Source: Fonsecaea monophora (taxonomy: Eukaryota > Ascomycota > Eurotiomycetes > Chaetothyriales > Herpotrichiellaceae). From it: a stretch of 64,000 bases of DNA. The translations under genes and the position numbers were made by a program. Of this stretch, positions 31,213 to 43,640 are shown in pieces. Within the stretch, counting starts at the first letter, position 1. Every line of letters starts with the position of its first letter. Below the pieces are notes generated by a model. It did no database searches, was not told the origin of the DNA, and saw nothing but the letters and a program-made list of their open reading frames with translations. The stretch lies in NCBI RefSeq assembly GCF_001642475.1, contig NW_019173967.1, positions 1-64,000 on the forward strand, given 5' to 3'.

Positions 31213-34045
31213 GTTTTGTCGAGGCGCAGGGAAACGATTTTCGGGTTAGGAAAAGCTCTGCGTCAGTGTGCGCTGTCCACGGGGCGAGAGGTCACTAGTT
31301 CATGGCATTGTCAATGCGTTGAGCGAGTCATTGCAAAGCATTTCTGGACATGGCGTTTTCCTGTTCATTGCCAGTGGCAACTTCATTTGCATCTTGTCGA
31401 GGGGGAGGGGGGAAATTCTCCGTGATGGACGACTTCATGCTGTACAAGGATGATGGACACCGCGCCCATTGTTTTGCTTTTTGTTTTTTGTGTTTTTCAA
31501 CCAAAAGGGGAATTGGCATTAATGGGGAGAGGAGTAATATAAGGGCTGAACCACACCAGGGATGGGGGATAATGGCAGGTATGTCCATGGGCTATGGGGT
31601 TAAAGAGGACCTAGCCTTGTTGTCAATATGATCAGAGCCGAAGCTAAGGGGAGACGAACTTCTTCTCCAACGAGAACCACGACATGCATGAATGGGCTTA
31701 GGGACAAATTAGTATCCGTATTTGGCGAGGAAGGCGTGCTTGGTTTGGACGGCGAGACGGGGGTGTAGGAAAATGGCCTAGCTTTGCTGTTTCAATGGCC
31801 ACTGGGGAGATGCAAAATAGATAACCAGGTAGGTAGATGTACTTGGTACCGAGTACATATCTACCCATGTCGCACTACCTCTGAAAAGGAAATCTGAATT
31901 GGTTGGTAATGGCGAGAGGGAGTGTGAGTGAGTGGTGTTGATTCTGAGTGGGTGGTTCAATTTCCGCGCCAAGCCCTCAACACTCCTTTTGCCGCACAAA
32001 GTATAATTCACCCCCGAAGCATTCCGTAGGCGCGACTTCCAGGTAAGAAGGTCGGTCTCAGGGGACCAAGACCGAGATCAGGACGGTTAAGGTGAGCAGA
32101 TTGGGGGTCGTTGGGGGCGGACAAACTAGGTACCTACCTACACTTCCTGTGACCTTGCGCCCCTGCCAGTCATTCGCAACCCACGGGACTATTTCTCAAC
32201 GCCCAATGAGCCAGACGTGGGGAGGGGGAGCCAGGCAGCCAGGCAGCCTTTCCCCCATGGAGACCAGGCGCCTACTTGATTCTTTCTCTCCGACTCGAAG
32301 TCCCTCGAATGCGATCCGCGAGGAGTATGTGGTAGGTGGAATATAGATCAACTTATAATTATGGAGGCCAGTGGCCGAGGAAAGGGGCGCTGCGACAAAC
32401 ATACATCTGGAAAGGGATTGTGGTTGATCTTTGCCAGCACACCAGCCCATGACCTAGGCCTATGTACATATCTCTATGATGCCTATGTATGCTTACCCAG
32501 GTAGACAACGGGTGTGCCCGCGCCCATGACAGATACCCCAATACCAGCCGTTAGGTAGGCTTAGCCCCCTCCCCAACTTGTGCCGACTCACTAGATGTAA
32601 TGCCTCGAAGTACCTCTGTGCCTCTCTGCCCGCCTACTTCGGCTGCCTGCGATGGTTGGCCTCCTTCCTCCTGACTTTGCCTGTACCTTTCCCACACTTT
32701 CTTCTTTCTCTTGCCTTTCCCTTGCGCACGAAATTAAGCCGGTGACCACTCACCACCATCCTCACCTCCTCACCACCACTCATCATTCATCACAATCACC
32801 ACCACGACCACGACCGCCATCTCCTCTTTGCTACCTCGCGCTCCCACTCTCACCCACTCGCCCACCGGGCTTCCTGCAACCATCACCCTCACCCCTCCCA
32901 CGCGCCAACCGCCAACGCTTGACCCTTTCTTGACCCTGCCTCTCGCTGCTTTCATCCCGCCTCTTAACGTCTGGCGCTCTCTGCCACTCCTGAATCCTCC
33001 TCGACCAATTCCACTATGCGACCCTCTGTCCGCATCCACCGCTGCCCGCGCGCCTCGGCCGCCCCAAAAAATCAAAATGTGGAAGTTCAATAAGATAATT
33101 TCCCAATACCTGTGCTCCAACACTCAACGTCTCGCACATACCGCACGCACAGACACGAACACACACCTCACCAAAGTGGCCTGCCATCTGTCCCTCCCCT
33201 CCCTCCCCAAGGGTCCCATGTTAGTCTCGGAATTAAGACGTCTTTCCTATCTCTGAACGTACTCCCAGCGCCCACCTCCCTGGCCGAATCATCGCTCCTC
33301 CCGCCTCTTCCCACCCCTGCTCACGTATAATCACGAACCTTCTCCGTCCTCGCTCCATTCGCCTTTCAGAACAGCCACTCCCGTCCGCCGTTTCGCTTCT
33401 AGATCCCGCGGACTAGGGACCCTCCAGTCCTGGCAAAATGCCTCGTCGACCCAATGATCGTCGCTGGCTTCCCGTTGCCTCCCCTCAACTGCCTGACTCG
33501 GCTTCAGCTGAGACTTTGATCCTACCCTGCCATCTCCTGCCCGTGGAGGGTCTCTCTCCGCTCTCTTTGGTCAGCCCTCGACGGGCTTTTCCTTTGTCTC
33601 TGCCGGGCGGAAGGTGACGGACGGTGCCGACCCTGCTTCGACCCTGGCTCAACCGTCTTCACATTGGTCCTACTTTTCTTCTCATCATGCTCAAGAAGCG
33701 GGGTCAGTGGACTCACCATGACACCACCCTCCCCTTGGACTACGACTCATATTGGTCCGCCCAGAGGGAGGTGATGAGCTGGCAATCTGCTCCCCTGCTC
33801 CCTTGTGTCAAGAAGAGTGCCCCAATTTGCCTATAAAAACCCGTCCCATCTGTCAGAAAGTCCTCCTCCCTCCTTCTTCCTTTTCCATCACTCAACTTTG
33901 CAAGAGTTTGAACAAACACCTGGTTGACCTTCATCAGGCTTAGTCCAAGTTCAGAGAGTGCCTCCAACCTCATCTCCACCACCATACATTACCTGATCCC
34001 TTGTCCCATTCACTTAGTCTTAGTTGTACTTATCTTCTCTTCACA
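31213..34045. other. Long intergenic region without a supported gene
   Basis: 2.8 kb with no coherent coding sequence. Several palindromic GGTAC words occur (for example GTACTTGGTACCGAGTAC at 31840-31857 and GGTACCTACCTAC near 32131). From 32650 to 34045 the plus strand is C/T-rich with CACCAC runs. Pro/Ser/Thr-rich frames there are composition artefacts. It probably holds the KxDL-type gene promoter and a long leader; a noncoding RNA cannot be excluded. Confidence 0.5.
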
Positions 34046-34752
34046 ATGGCCACCACCGCCTACTCTCGTCACCCCACCAGCTATGCTACTCACCAGAAGA
34101 CCCTGCCCATCACCATGCCGTCCGGGAAGGCCCCTGTCTACAGTTACCCCCAATCCCGGGTTCTCGATTCTCCAGAACTTCCTGACACCAGCACATCTTA
34201 TACTGGAAGTCGGACCTCTGCAGGTTCTTATTCCGCCCGGTCCAGCTATGCGCCTAGTCACAGCAGCGGAGACTGCGACTCATACGCACATTCCGGTGTG
34301 GATGTTGTCGACATGCTCAGCGACAAAATGAACGCCGCCTTCGATCCTATTCGGATGGACCGCTCGCTGGCGAAACAAGCCCAGACGTAAGCAGCTTTTG
34401 ACACTCGGGATGGGATTGAGAGACTAACCGTCAACAGATCTGGCGAGTTGAATGCAAAACAGCGAGAGCTGCAAGAATTGCAAGCGATGGCCCAGCGGAG
34501 ACTGAAATCTGCGCGGGTCAATTTCGCTGAAGGAGTCGAGGCCGTGAAAGAAGCCCGCCGAGACGTGGAATACACGTCTAAGAAGATCTCGTGAGTTCTG
34601 CTGCCATCTGGACAGGGCTCGGGCCATTCTCCGTGTGAAATGCGCAACAGCGGTCAAACTGACTTGTGGGAATCTTTAGGGCGATGAAATCGAAGGCAGA
34701 GAAGAAACATCCGGAGGCTTATGCGAAAGCCAGCCGCAGTCGCCATGCATGA
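34046..34752 (+). CDS. KxDL-domain protein (BLOC-1-related, KXD1-like)
   Basis: Three exons, 34046-34386, 34438-34590 and 34680-34752, give 188 aa; all junctions keep phase. The ATG at 34046 follows CTCTTCACA. Residues 1-85 are Ser/Tyr/Pro-rich and probably disordered. From about 88 a long amphipathic helix runs nearly to the end: VDMLSDKMNAAFDPIRMDRS, then KQRELQELQAMAQRRLKSAR and VKEARRDVEYTSKKISAMK. The VKEARRDVEY...KKI stretch corresponds to the KxDL signature of the BLOC-1/BORC-associated family, implicated in endosome or lysosome positioning. The basic tail KHPEAYAKASRSRHA closes the protein. Another coiled-coil family remains possible. Confidence 0.75.
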
Positions 34753-37102
34753 GTCCATGACAGTCACGATTGACGATGCTACGAATTTCCTTGCCATTTC
34801 CATTGGGAGCCAATTTCTTCGATTTCGAAACGCCCCGAGAGCCTCCATTCTGCGGCCGGGTTGGATATGGGGTGGGTTTTTCCGCTCACCTTCCACTCCG
34901 CTCAGACCTTTGGATGTCGTCAGACAACAGCAAATCAGATTCCATGATCAAACTCGAACACCTATTCGCCGGGAGACTGAAATGCAGCCTTGGCGGTAGT
35001 CCTCCGGGGTGATTGACGTGGCAGTGGGTTTAGGGTTCCGCTCCACCCCACGAATTGAGCCAAGTTCCTTGCTGCTTTTGCCCCGCATGCTGGCCAGGGC
35101 GATGGCGTGCATGACGCCAGGCCCATTTCTGCAGCCGGAGAAATCGCCTGGTTGCCGAACTTGCACTGCAGCGATCGACTCTGCAGGAACCGACCCCCTC
35201 CAGCCAGGAAACGCCAGGCGGGTGCCACCGTGAAGTCCTCTGCAGGCACACTTGGTCCAGTTCTCGGGTTTGGTGCCACCCTCTCACACGTCTAATTGGG
35301 CCACGAGCTCCCGGGCCAACCTTGGGGACGAGCGTCCTTCTCTGTAGCACTTCCCCTCCTTTTGGTCACAAGACCGTGATTCTGCAAGTGACGAGCCGGG
35401 GGACCTGCAGATGGTGTGGAGATTGTGGTGTGCTGCCTAAGCCAGATTTGGCGCTGGGCCGAAAGATCAGGGCAGGTAGGGAGCAAGTTGCTGGCGTCCA
35501 GATTCACGTCCAGGGTACCGATTCTGTCTCTTGGGTGGTGGCGGCTGCGTTCCGGGGGGGTCTTGCTCCCCTGGCCCGTGGTTCGGACCGTGGCTTTGGG
35601 TTTCCTTGTTTCTTTTTTCACTCCCTGTGTATTCTTATTCCCCTGGTGACAGTTGCAATCGGACCAAAAAGTTTCAATCCTGGCCAGTTTGGCACCGAAT
35701 TTGTCCCTTTAGAGGGAAGTCGTAGGGCAACCCGAACTGGGTTTCTAGGGGGCCATGCAAGCCCATCACCAGGGCTGGTGGTGGGGGTTTTAAGGGCATC
35801 GGCAGCTATTAGGGACTGGGGACGTGCTGGAGGGTGCAAGGGGCATGTGGAGTGCCCCTAACGGGACAGTTGGCGTCGCTGAGAGGCGTTCCAAGGTGAT
35901 TGGGAACGCCGCTTAGGGGCGCGAGGCTGGCCCGGGCACCCATCACCAGCGGCCGAGAACAGGCTTGAGTGAACCGAGAAGGCGGCTTGATTCCTGGAGC
36001 GGTAGTGGCCATCTCGGAGCTTTGTCTAATGCCTGTAGAGGGACACGTGGTTGTGGTGGTCTCGTCTGTCTTCTCGATTCTTTTAGGTTATGGACAACCT
36101 CCTTGTAAAGAGGCTGGGCCCTATTTTCCATGACTAGCTATCTATTCACCGATTGCCAGACACGCCCAGACTAATGGCTTTAGTGTGTAAAAGTCTTTTG
36201 ACAACGACAACGGAAAGGGGAAAGGGGTCCAGAACCTTTTTTTCTTATTATGGTGGAAATCACTTCTGCTTAAAATGCGCCCTCTCGCGTGTTACCCAGC
36301 CTGACCTGACCCCTACCGAGTCTCCCGTACTAACCAATACGAGGTACGTCCAATTCTTGTCCTCTACCCCATATACTGCGTACTAATTGTATATATATTA
36401 CTGAAGGCCTTGAAGGTGCGAAGGAGACTTTTTACAGGGGATGAGAGAGAGATTCTATCTGGCACCACGAACCCATTTCCACCGCCCACCGCCCACCGCA
36501 CGGCCTGGCTTCACGAGGCTGCGTCGCCCCTTTTCATTCCCCTCCCCATAGGTATCAATTCTTTACTTTACTTTGCCCTTCCTTCTTTTTTGCTTTCCCC
36601 TTCCAAGAGGAGAGTCTTGAATCCTATTTTGCTTATTTTTTTTCCCTCTTTGGCCTCGTCTTGATTTTTCAGACTGTATTCAATACTGCGGTGTGGTGCG
36701 GTGTGGTGCGGTGTGAAATCATTTGGATTTTTCTTGGGGTTCATTGATTCCCGCTTCGGGGACGGGTGATGGTGCTTGGATGACGAAAGGGAGTTTCAAG
36801 ATCGGAAATAAATATTATGTCCCTTGACTATGACTTGTCTTGTCCAATAATGTCCAATATCCAATCTCTCAGACAGAGAGTGCGGAAAGTACGTGGTTTG
36901 GAATATGTTGAACATGCTTGGGAGCGTCTCTCCTCAAGAAATGTTTACACGTCGACATGTGTCCGCGACGAGTGGGGGATTCGGATTCATGTGATTCAGC
37001 CGACTGCCAGGTGGATACGGAGCTGTATAACAAGATTACTATCTGTTATTTGAACAATGTTACACGGTGGTACGTAATCATCTTGGTTGCGCTAATACTC
37101 GC
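34753..37102. other. Long intergenic region without a supported gene
   Basis: 2.35 kb between two convergent genes, the KxDL-type gene (plus) and the hypothetical gene at 37103 (minus). No coherent coding sequence. A tandem decamer repeat lies at 36687-36715. Its length is unusual for a purely 3'-3' interval, so an unrecognised noncoding RNA or decayed element is possible; nothing diagnostic was seen. Confidence 0.45.
36687..36715. repeat. Tandem decamer TGCGGTGTGG, 2.9 copies
   Basis: Two perfect copies of TGCGGTGTGG plus nine bases of a third, in an otherwise unremarkable interval between convergent genes. Probably a replication-slippage minisatellite. Confidence 0.9.
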
Positions 37103-37828
37103 TCATGAAGTCCGCTGTCGATCTAGAGTCGAGCTGAGTTTCTCTAAGAACCGTTCCCCTTCCCCTTCCCCATCCCCATCCCCATATTGCTGCCAGACTT
37201 GTCTCCGCTCCTTCCCCGTCCTTCGAAGTCGGAACCAGGGATCGCCGGCCACAAAGGCGGGCTTGAAGAAGACTCTGTCACCTCGGGCGTTGATTTTGCC
37301 ACGGGACAACTCTTCCAGCTCTTCCGGTGTGAATGAGATGCCCGTTTCTGGAGATACGAATGCGTAGTTCGTCTGTGGTTGTTGGTGTGGTAGTAGTGGT
37401 GCTGGAAGAGGTGTTGACTGGTCTAGACTTGACGGGTGTTCCTCATGTCCAGGGGTCTTTGAGGACCCGGACTCGGACTCGACCTCCTGTAGATGGCTAG
37501 ACCTCGAGAGATCAGATGACCCTGGCACACCAGGCGCTGTCTTTCTTGACTGTGTTTCCACGGCTGGAGCATTCGTGGCAGATGTGTCTAAGGGGTGCGG
37601 TCAGAAACAGCGACTTTGTCCTCGGTCATGTCGGAGAGTAAGGGAGCAAATGCGAGACTAGCAACCACGAGTGACAAGGAGAAAGCCATCTCGCGCAACC
37701 TGCACAACTGACTTACGGGATTGATGTTTGGGCCGGCGCTCGGAAAACGAGCTGAAGCCCATCATCGCGCGCATCGCAGCTTCGGGGTCGCCGTTGGCGC
37801 CATCTGACTGGCCCGGAGACTCAGACAT
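37103..37828 (-). CDS. Conserved fungal hypothetical protein
   Basis: Two exons, 37828-37717 and 37587-37103, joined by a GTAAGT donor and CCCCTTAG acceptor, give 198 aa. Exon 1 encodes MSESPGQSDGANGDPEAAMR followed by AMMGFSSF, a short motif I know from small fungal proteins. Exon 2 is disordered and then has the most conserved-looking block: FTPEELEELSRGKINARGDR, then VFFKPAFVAGDPWFRLR. The C-terminus has a Gly/Asp/Glu repeat (GDGDGEGEGE) encoded by CCCCAT/CCCCTT tandem units near 37153-37186. I do not recognise a named family; the ARGDRVFFKPAF...DPW pattern suggests a fungal-wide uncharacterised protein. The upstream GTG in exon 2 is not a start. Confidence 0.72.
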
Positions 37829-38356
37829 TGAGTGACGCAAGCAAAGCTGGGAAGCGAAATGTGAGATTGCCGAGTTGATTTGGAGCGTGGGAGGGTATCG
37901 ACCAGGTGTGAAGTCTGAATGAGATGCTGGAAGCAGACAAATCAAATCAAATGACGTGTCTGACAAAAGTCAAGTGTTTACTCTGACGTCATTGCTCTGC
38001 CAGCCAGCAGCACCAGCAGTGCCATTTCATCTCGATATAAACCACTAGAAAGGTCCAAATACATATATACGACCGACTTGACTGGTATATCTCCTTGAAA
38101 TATGCCGCTCTCGTCCTCGGCCCCTTCTCTGCTACATATACACGAAAGCACAGGAGGAGATTGACTGGTGATGAGGTGTTGCACGCAGTGAGCGAGCCAC
38201 TTCCGCAGTAAGTCTTTGTTGAGTCTCAGCCATCGATTTCCTGCTTTGTATTTGATGAATTGAGGAAAGATTTTGTTGAAGTAAGACGTCCGAGAATGAT
38301 GACCCGACGTCAATTCCACTTGATTTACATCGCCCTCTGATCACATCGGAACAGGA
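37829..38356. other. Intergenic region
   Basis: No gene is supported in 528 bp between the start of the hypothetical gene and the 3' end of the quinone reductase gene. Confidence 0.5.
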
Positions 38357-39444
38357 CTATAGCTTCGCCTTCGCCTTCGCCTCGTCGCTTATCCCAACCA
38401 CAATTTTCCCCCAGGCCGTCCCTGTGCTCAACAACTTCATAGCATCTGGAACCTGCTCGAGACCCTGGAACTGCTTCTCCGTGTAGTTCAGGGGTACAAT
38501 GCCGCCCTTGTTGATGAGCTCCAAAAGCTTGTCCCACACCTCCACCACGCTCTGAGGGTCCTGGTTGGCATACTCACCCCAAAACAACCCAGACAGGCTG
38601 ACGTTCTTGAGGAGCAGTCTGTTGGTCGGGATTTTCTCAATCTGTCCGGCGGCAAACCCGATAATGCACAGTCGCCCATCCCACCGGATGCATTTGAGCG
38701 AGTCAGAAATGACCCCAAGAGGATCGAGGACGACATCAACGCCTCGTTTGTTAGGCGTGAGGTTTCTTGCGGCGGTAGGCCAATCGCCTTTGGAATCGAT
38801 CACGTAAGAGGCACCAAACCGGGTGGCAATCTCGCGCTTCTTTTCTGTGTCAGCCGACGCAATGACTTTCATGCCGAGGGCGTTGGCGATGGTAACAGCT
38901 GCGAGACCAACACCCCCGCCAGCACCGTGAACCAGTACATAGTCACCTATCGTGAGTTCGACGTTAGCACTTCTAGTAAAGATACTCGCAAAGTGGGACT
39001 AAGAGCCAACATACCTGGCTTTGCCTGTGCTCGTAGGATAAGCGCTGCATACGCCGTCGGAGCCGTGTAAAACAGGCTGCTTGCCTCGATGTGGCTCCAT
39101 CCTTTCGGCGTCCGCCTCAAGGCGGCGGCGGGAGATTGGATCATGGTCGCGAAAGCCCCCGATCCCGCGCCAAAGACGTGATCACCCTTTTTGAACTTTG
39201 CATCTTGGGCTTGTGGCGAAGTGGGAACCGCGATGATCTCGCCCGCAAACTCGCTACCTGCGATCCAGGGAAAGGGCGGTTTCACCTGATGTTTGCCCTG
39301 GATCTGCAGAATATCGAAAAAGTTGATGGCGGCAGCGTGGATCTTAATCAGATATTTGTCGGGGGAAGGGCCGAGGTCAGGGAGCTCGACAATCCTCAGG
39401 TCATCGGGACCTTTGGCGAGTTCGTTTAGCTGATAGGCCCTCAT
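38357..39444 (-). CDS. MDR-family NADPH:quinone oxidoreductase
   Basis: Two exons, 39444-39015 and 38946-38357, with a 68-nt intron, encode 339 aa. The N-terminal GroES-like half contains AAAINFFDILQIQGKHQVKP and FPWIAGSEFAGEI. The junction restores KPGDYVLVHGAGGGVGLAAV, the Rossmann AxxGxxG nucleotide-binding motif. It lacks the zinc ligands of alcohol dehydrogenases, as is normal for zeta-crystallin-type reductases. The reaction is NADPH-dependent reduction of quinones or enones in the cytosol. The start ATG at 39444 lies after an 11-nt A run on the coding strand. It is divergent, 1.25 kb away, from the Baeyer-Villiger monooxygenase. Substrate unknown. Confidence 0.92.
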
Positions 39445-40695
39445 TTTTTTTTTTGGTGGTTTGGGAGCACCGAGATTGTTGAGGAAAGAAGTTATTCAGG
39501 TGTAGTTGTAATTGGGCCTATTATCACCATGTCAAAGGATCGCCGAGTGGAAAGACCATGTTGCTGTTTGCTGGGCATCGAATCCAGCCACCCTTTTCGG
39601 CGATACCGAGGCTTCTCCTAGAAGCTGGTTCGGCAAGCGGCTTATGGCCTCCGGATCGCGGGTCAGAATCTCCGAGTCATAGAGGAAACATCAATGGAGG
39701 ATGCCAAGTATCCTTTTTCTGTGTGCTTGGCTTGAAGGACTTGGTCAAACAAGTCAGAGTACCAAAGCAGTAAATCGGGTTTCCTTTACCATGCTCACTC
39801 TCTCCGCGACTCCCAGGCAAGTGATTGCTGTCGGAGTTGCGGACTTTTAGTTATTGGCGGATCCAACATATCTCCACTGCACGCAAATATACCGCTTTCT
39901 TAGTGCCTGTGCTTTGATGGTACAGTGGTGCCCTCATCTTGATGCTGGTTGAACAGATGTCGGGGTAAATCCGGGATTCGAAGGCCGAGGGATTGCAAAA
40001 GCATTGTTGCACGTGATACCCCGGATAGGAAGAATATAACCCCGAGCCTCGACAAGGCTTGGCATCTTGAGGTCCATCTCCGTCACCCACTCACTCCCCG
40101 TGCGAGTATAAGATGGGAACTGGTCTTGCCCATAAATCCCAGTCTCGTTACTCTCATGGCCTTTAGCCGCGCGGGTTTCAAGCAATTGACAGAGATGCTC
40201 AAACATCACAGGCACAAGTCCAACCCAAACCCATGACCAACCACAGATTCATAGGTAAGGCCGTCAAACTACAGCTGCCGTGCGTGGGGCTGCGTGTTAT
40301 TATACGTACCGAAGTACAAATCCAATGGGGCTATGTCGGGGTTCGAGCCTGTGCAACTCCAACATTCGGAATCTCTTCATACACCGGCAGCCAGATACCA
40401 GATATTCGGCATTTTCTGCGATACAGGCCAGGCCAGACATCTACATGTGCAGTCCACCTCACTCAGCTCAGCTGACTTGCCACGGGCACCACAGGCACCT
40501 GAAAGCGGGGTAAATCAGTCATATCATGCTTAACTTTACGCTGTGTGATGTTCCTGATTTCTTTTTCGATAACCTTATACCATACTTCTGTCGGGTTGTA
40601 TACAGCAACATCTGAAGGTGAAAGGCGCCAAGTTGCCAAGTTGCCAAGTTGGATTGAGCCAGTCGCATCCCTACCGGGGCCAGCACGTATCAACT
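39445..40695. promoter_or_regulatory. Divergent interval between quinone reductase and BVMO genes
   Basis: No gene is supported. At 1.25 kb it must hold both promoters. A triple GCCAAGTT repeat ends 45 bp before the BVMO start. Confidence 0.5.
40627..40650. repeat. Three tandem copies of GCCAAGTT in the BVMO leader
   Basis: Three perfect 8-bp copies ending 45 bp upstream of the BVMO ATG. GCCAAG matches the published PacC consensus (GCCARG), so three in-phase PacC-like words are present. Whether they bind PacC or are slippage products is not shown. Confidence 0.7.
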
Positions 40696-42635
40696 ATGGC
40701 GGCGGCTCCGATCATCGAAGCCATGCCGGTATTAGACCCGCCGAAACCTACTAAAACAGTGTCATGGCTATCTAGGGAGGTTGATTTCGACCCCAAGGCT
40801 CTCAAATCAAAGTACCTGGCGGAACGAGACAAGCGTTTGGACAATGGCGGCTTCAACCAGTATCGACCAGTCGAAGGATCACTTCTGGGTTACGTCGAGG
40901 ATCCTTACGTCGAACCGGGCTTCACTCGCGATCCCGTTGACCTGGACTGTGACGTTGTGATCATCGGCGGAGGCTACGGAGGCCAATTAGTCGCGGTGCG
41001 GCTAATCGAGCAGGGCATAAACAACTTTCGCATCATCGAGAAAGGCGGCGATTTCGGAGGCACGTGGTGAGTCTGAATTTCTGTTGGAGACCTGGGGTGA
41101 TGTAGCAGGGCGACTCCTAACAAAGCCTTTCCCCTAGGTACTGGAACAGATATCCTGGTGCCCAGTGCGACGTGGAATCTTACATCTACATGCCACTTCT
41201 GGAAGAGACCAACTACGTGCCAACAGAGAAATATGCACATTCGCCAGAGTTGCTGGCTCACTCGCAAAGAATCGGAAAGCAATATGACCTCTATTCTAGG
41301 ACTCTCTTTCAGACCGAGGTGCTCTCCTTGCGGTGGAGTGCCCCTAACTCCTCCTGGTCTGTGGAGACGACAAGGCAAGACAGCATTCGAGCACGGTTCG
41401 TCATTCCTGTCGCCGGTCCGCTCCATAGACCCAAGCTTCCTGGATTGTCTGGCATCGAGTCATTTCAAGGCCATTCATTTCACTCGAGTCGTTGGAATTA
41501 CGAATATACAGGAGGAAATGAGGACGGCGGGCTCACCAAGCTCGCGGATAAGCGGATTGGTATTATCGGCACGGGCGCTACTGCGGTACAACTAGTTCCG
41601 CAACTCGGGGCGTGGGCCAAGGAGCTCTACGTGTTCCAGCGGACACCGTCTTCGATTGATGTTCGAGGAAACAAACCGACCGACCAAGACTGGGCGAAGA
41701 CGTTACACAAGGGTTGGCAACAGGAACGCATGGATAACTTTACCATCATCCTTAGCGGTGGGTATCAGGAGAAAGACCTGGTTGCCGACGCATGGACCGA
41801 GTCTCTAGGAAATCTCCGTCCAAACCCGACAAAGATGAAGGCCATGTCTCCCGAGGCATACGCCGCGGAGCTCCAACTGGCCGATTTTAAGAAGATGGAA
41901 TCGCTACGTGCGCGGGTAGACGCCATCGTCAAGGACAAAGAGACGGCCGAGGGCCTGAAGCCGTGGTATAACCATTTTTGCAAACGACCCTGTTGCCACG
42001 ATGAGTATCTACAGACGTTTAATCGGCCGAATGTCCATCTCGTTGACACCCGAGGCAAAGGGGTGGAAGCGATCACTTCGAAAGGCGTCGTGGCAAACGG
42101 GAAAGAATATGAATTAGATTGCATTGTCTACGCCACGGGCTTCGAGGTGACGACCGACTTTTCGCAACGCGCCGGGATGGAGATATACGGGCGCGACAAT
42201 CGGACATTGGCCGAGAAGTGGCGACAAGGCCCCCTGACCTACCACGGCTGGACCACCCACGGGTTTCCCAATTGCTTCCTCGTTGGCAATCTCCAGTCCG
42301 CCCTGTCGGTGAACTTTATCCACCTCACCAACGAACAGGCCCGACATCTCGCCTACGTCGTGTCCGAGTGCAAGAGACGCGGGGTCGCCACGATCGAAGC
42401 GACGGCCACCGCCGAGGCCAAATGGGTCGACACCATCGTCGAGACCACCAAGATGAGATTCAACCTCCTGCGCGACTGCACCCCGGGCTATTACAACAAC
42501 GAAGGCGACTTTTCGCTGCGTGCCCAACGCAACGCACCGTACGGAGGGGGTGTACTGGCTTTTATTGACATTTTGAACAAGTGGCGGCAAGACAATGAAT
42601 TCGAGGGTCTCGAAGTCACGCGGTTTGGGGAATGA
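40696..42635 (+). CDS. Baeyer-Villiger monooxygenase (FAD/NADPH)
   Basis: Two exons, 40696-41066 and 41138-42635, with a 71-nt intron, encode 622 aa. The junction restores [20 protein letters not shown], a hallmark of class B flavin monooxygenases. The FAD Rossmann motif GGGYGG is near residue 90, the second (NADPH) motif GTGATA near 265. The BVMO fingerprint FxGxxxHxxxW is [11 protein letters not shown] with F233, H239 and W243. The 80-residue N-terminal extension before the FAD motif matches the longer cyclododecanone/phenylacetone/steroid-type enzymes. It inserts oxygen next to a ketone to give an ester or lactone. The ATG at 40696 lies directly before the conserved region. Neighbours are a divergent quinone reductase and, 4 kb on, a secreted carboxylesterase. 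The substrate cannot be read from sequence. Confidence 0.93.
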
Positions 42636-43640
42636 TGTTTGAGACCTGGATCTTTTGATAGAGTGTGTCTGAAGAGTCGAGCTCTGAAAGAACGGTGCTG
42701 TAGATACCTTGTGGAGAGGAGTATTCAATAGTCTTGGTCTGTAGGGCTGTGACCTTAGATCAGCGTCATAAAGCTAAATAGAAAGCCATGTCCTGGTCTC
42801 CAAGCTTACCGTCTGTCATGTCCATGTGTATTGGAACGCGACCACTTCGACATACGTCAGATATATTTGTCCGATCCAGTGGCAGCATATCACCAGTAGG
42901 TCGATCTTCTGAAGGGTGTCATGGAGCGGGAAGCCGAGTACCTGGTCCCAGACCTATGGTGCCTGTGTTGCGTGGGGACAGCTTCGGCCGCTAGTGCTCA
43001 CGCCCCATAGATACTTCGTAGAGGCCTACATAGATACCTACAAGTACGAGGTAGCAGAGGTAAGCATTACGGGGACCCCCTGGATCCACTCAGCCTCGCT
43101 CGTCCCACTCCTCCATCCACTTCGGCATGAGAAACTCGTATGTGATGTCTCTTGGAGAGAAATGATGGCGTAAGACCTTTTGAAGAAGGGGGTGTACGAG
43201 GCATGCATATACCTCAAACTGAGGGCCTGGTACATGGTACTCGGTGCCTGATGCCTGATGCCTGATGTAGCCATGGTGACAGGAATGTGTTTCGGCCCCC
43301 ATTACTTGGCCAGTTATTCTCGAGCTGAGATAGGCTACAGTGATTATTACTACTTGGTACCTAGATACCTACTGGGTGCCTACCTGTGAGTGAGGTAATT
43401 ACTAAGAAAAAGCCCCGAGTATAACTTGCTGAAGTTTGAATTACTTGTTTATCAAGTAGACGAGACACAGCGCGACTTTGTACTGACAGTCAGCCAGCAT
43501 CCGTTAATCTTGACCAACCAACCGGCCAAAAAAAAAGGGAAAGGATATCTCCGAGAGATTATTACCCGATACCAAAACGGCAGAACCGTGAATTCGAACT
43601 ACCCTACTCGTATGTGAACGTGGATGTGAATGCGATTGTG
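42636..43640. other. Intergenic region
   Basis: No gene is supported. A short tandem repeat at 43246-43266 and several GGTACCTA-type words near 43355-43385 are visible. The right part is the phosphatase promoter. Confidence 0.5.
43246..43266. repeat. Three tandem copies of GCCTGAT
   Basis: Perfect heptamer repeat in an intergenic region, about 375 bp upstream of the phosphatase gene. No function is suggested. Confidence 0.85.

Noticed and set aside
32652..33330. Plus-strand Pro/Thr/Ser/His-rich frames
   Set aside because: They arise from CACC and CT-rich leader-like sequence in three frames at once; no protein is supported.
40310..40350. GGGGTTCGAGCC word suggesting a tRNA
   Set aside because: The T-stem does not pair and no cloverleaf can be built around it.
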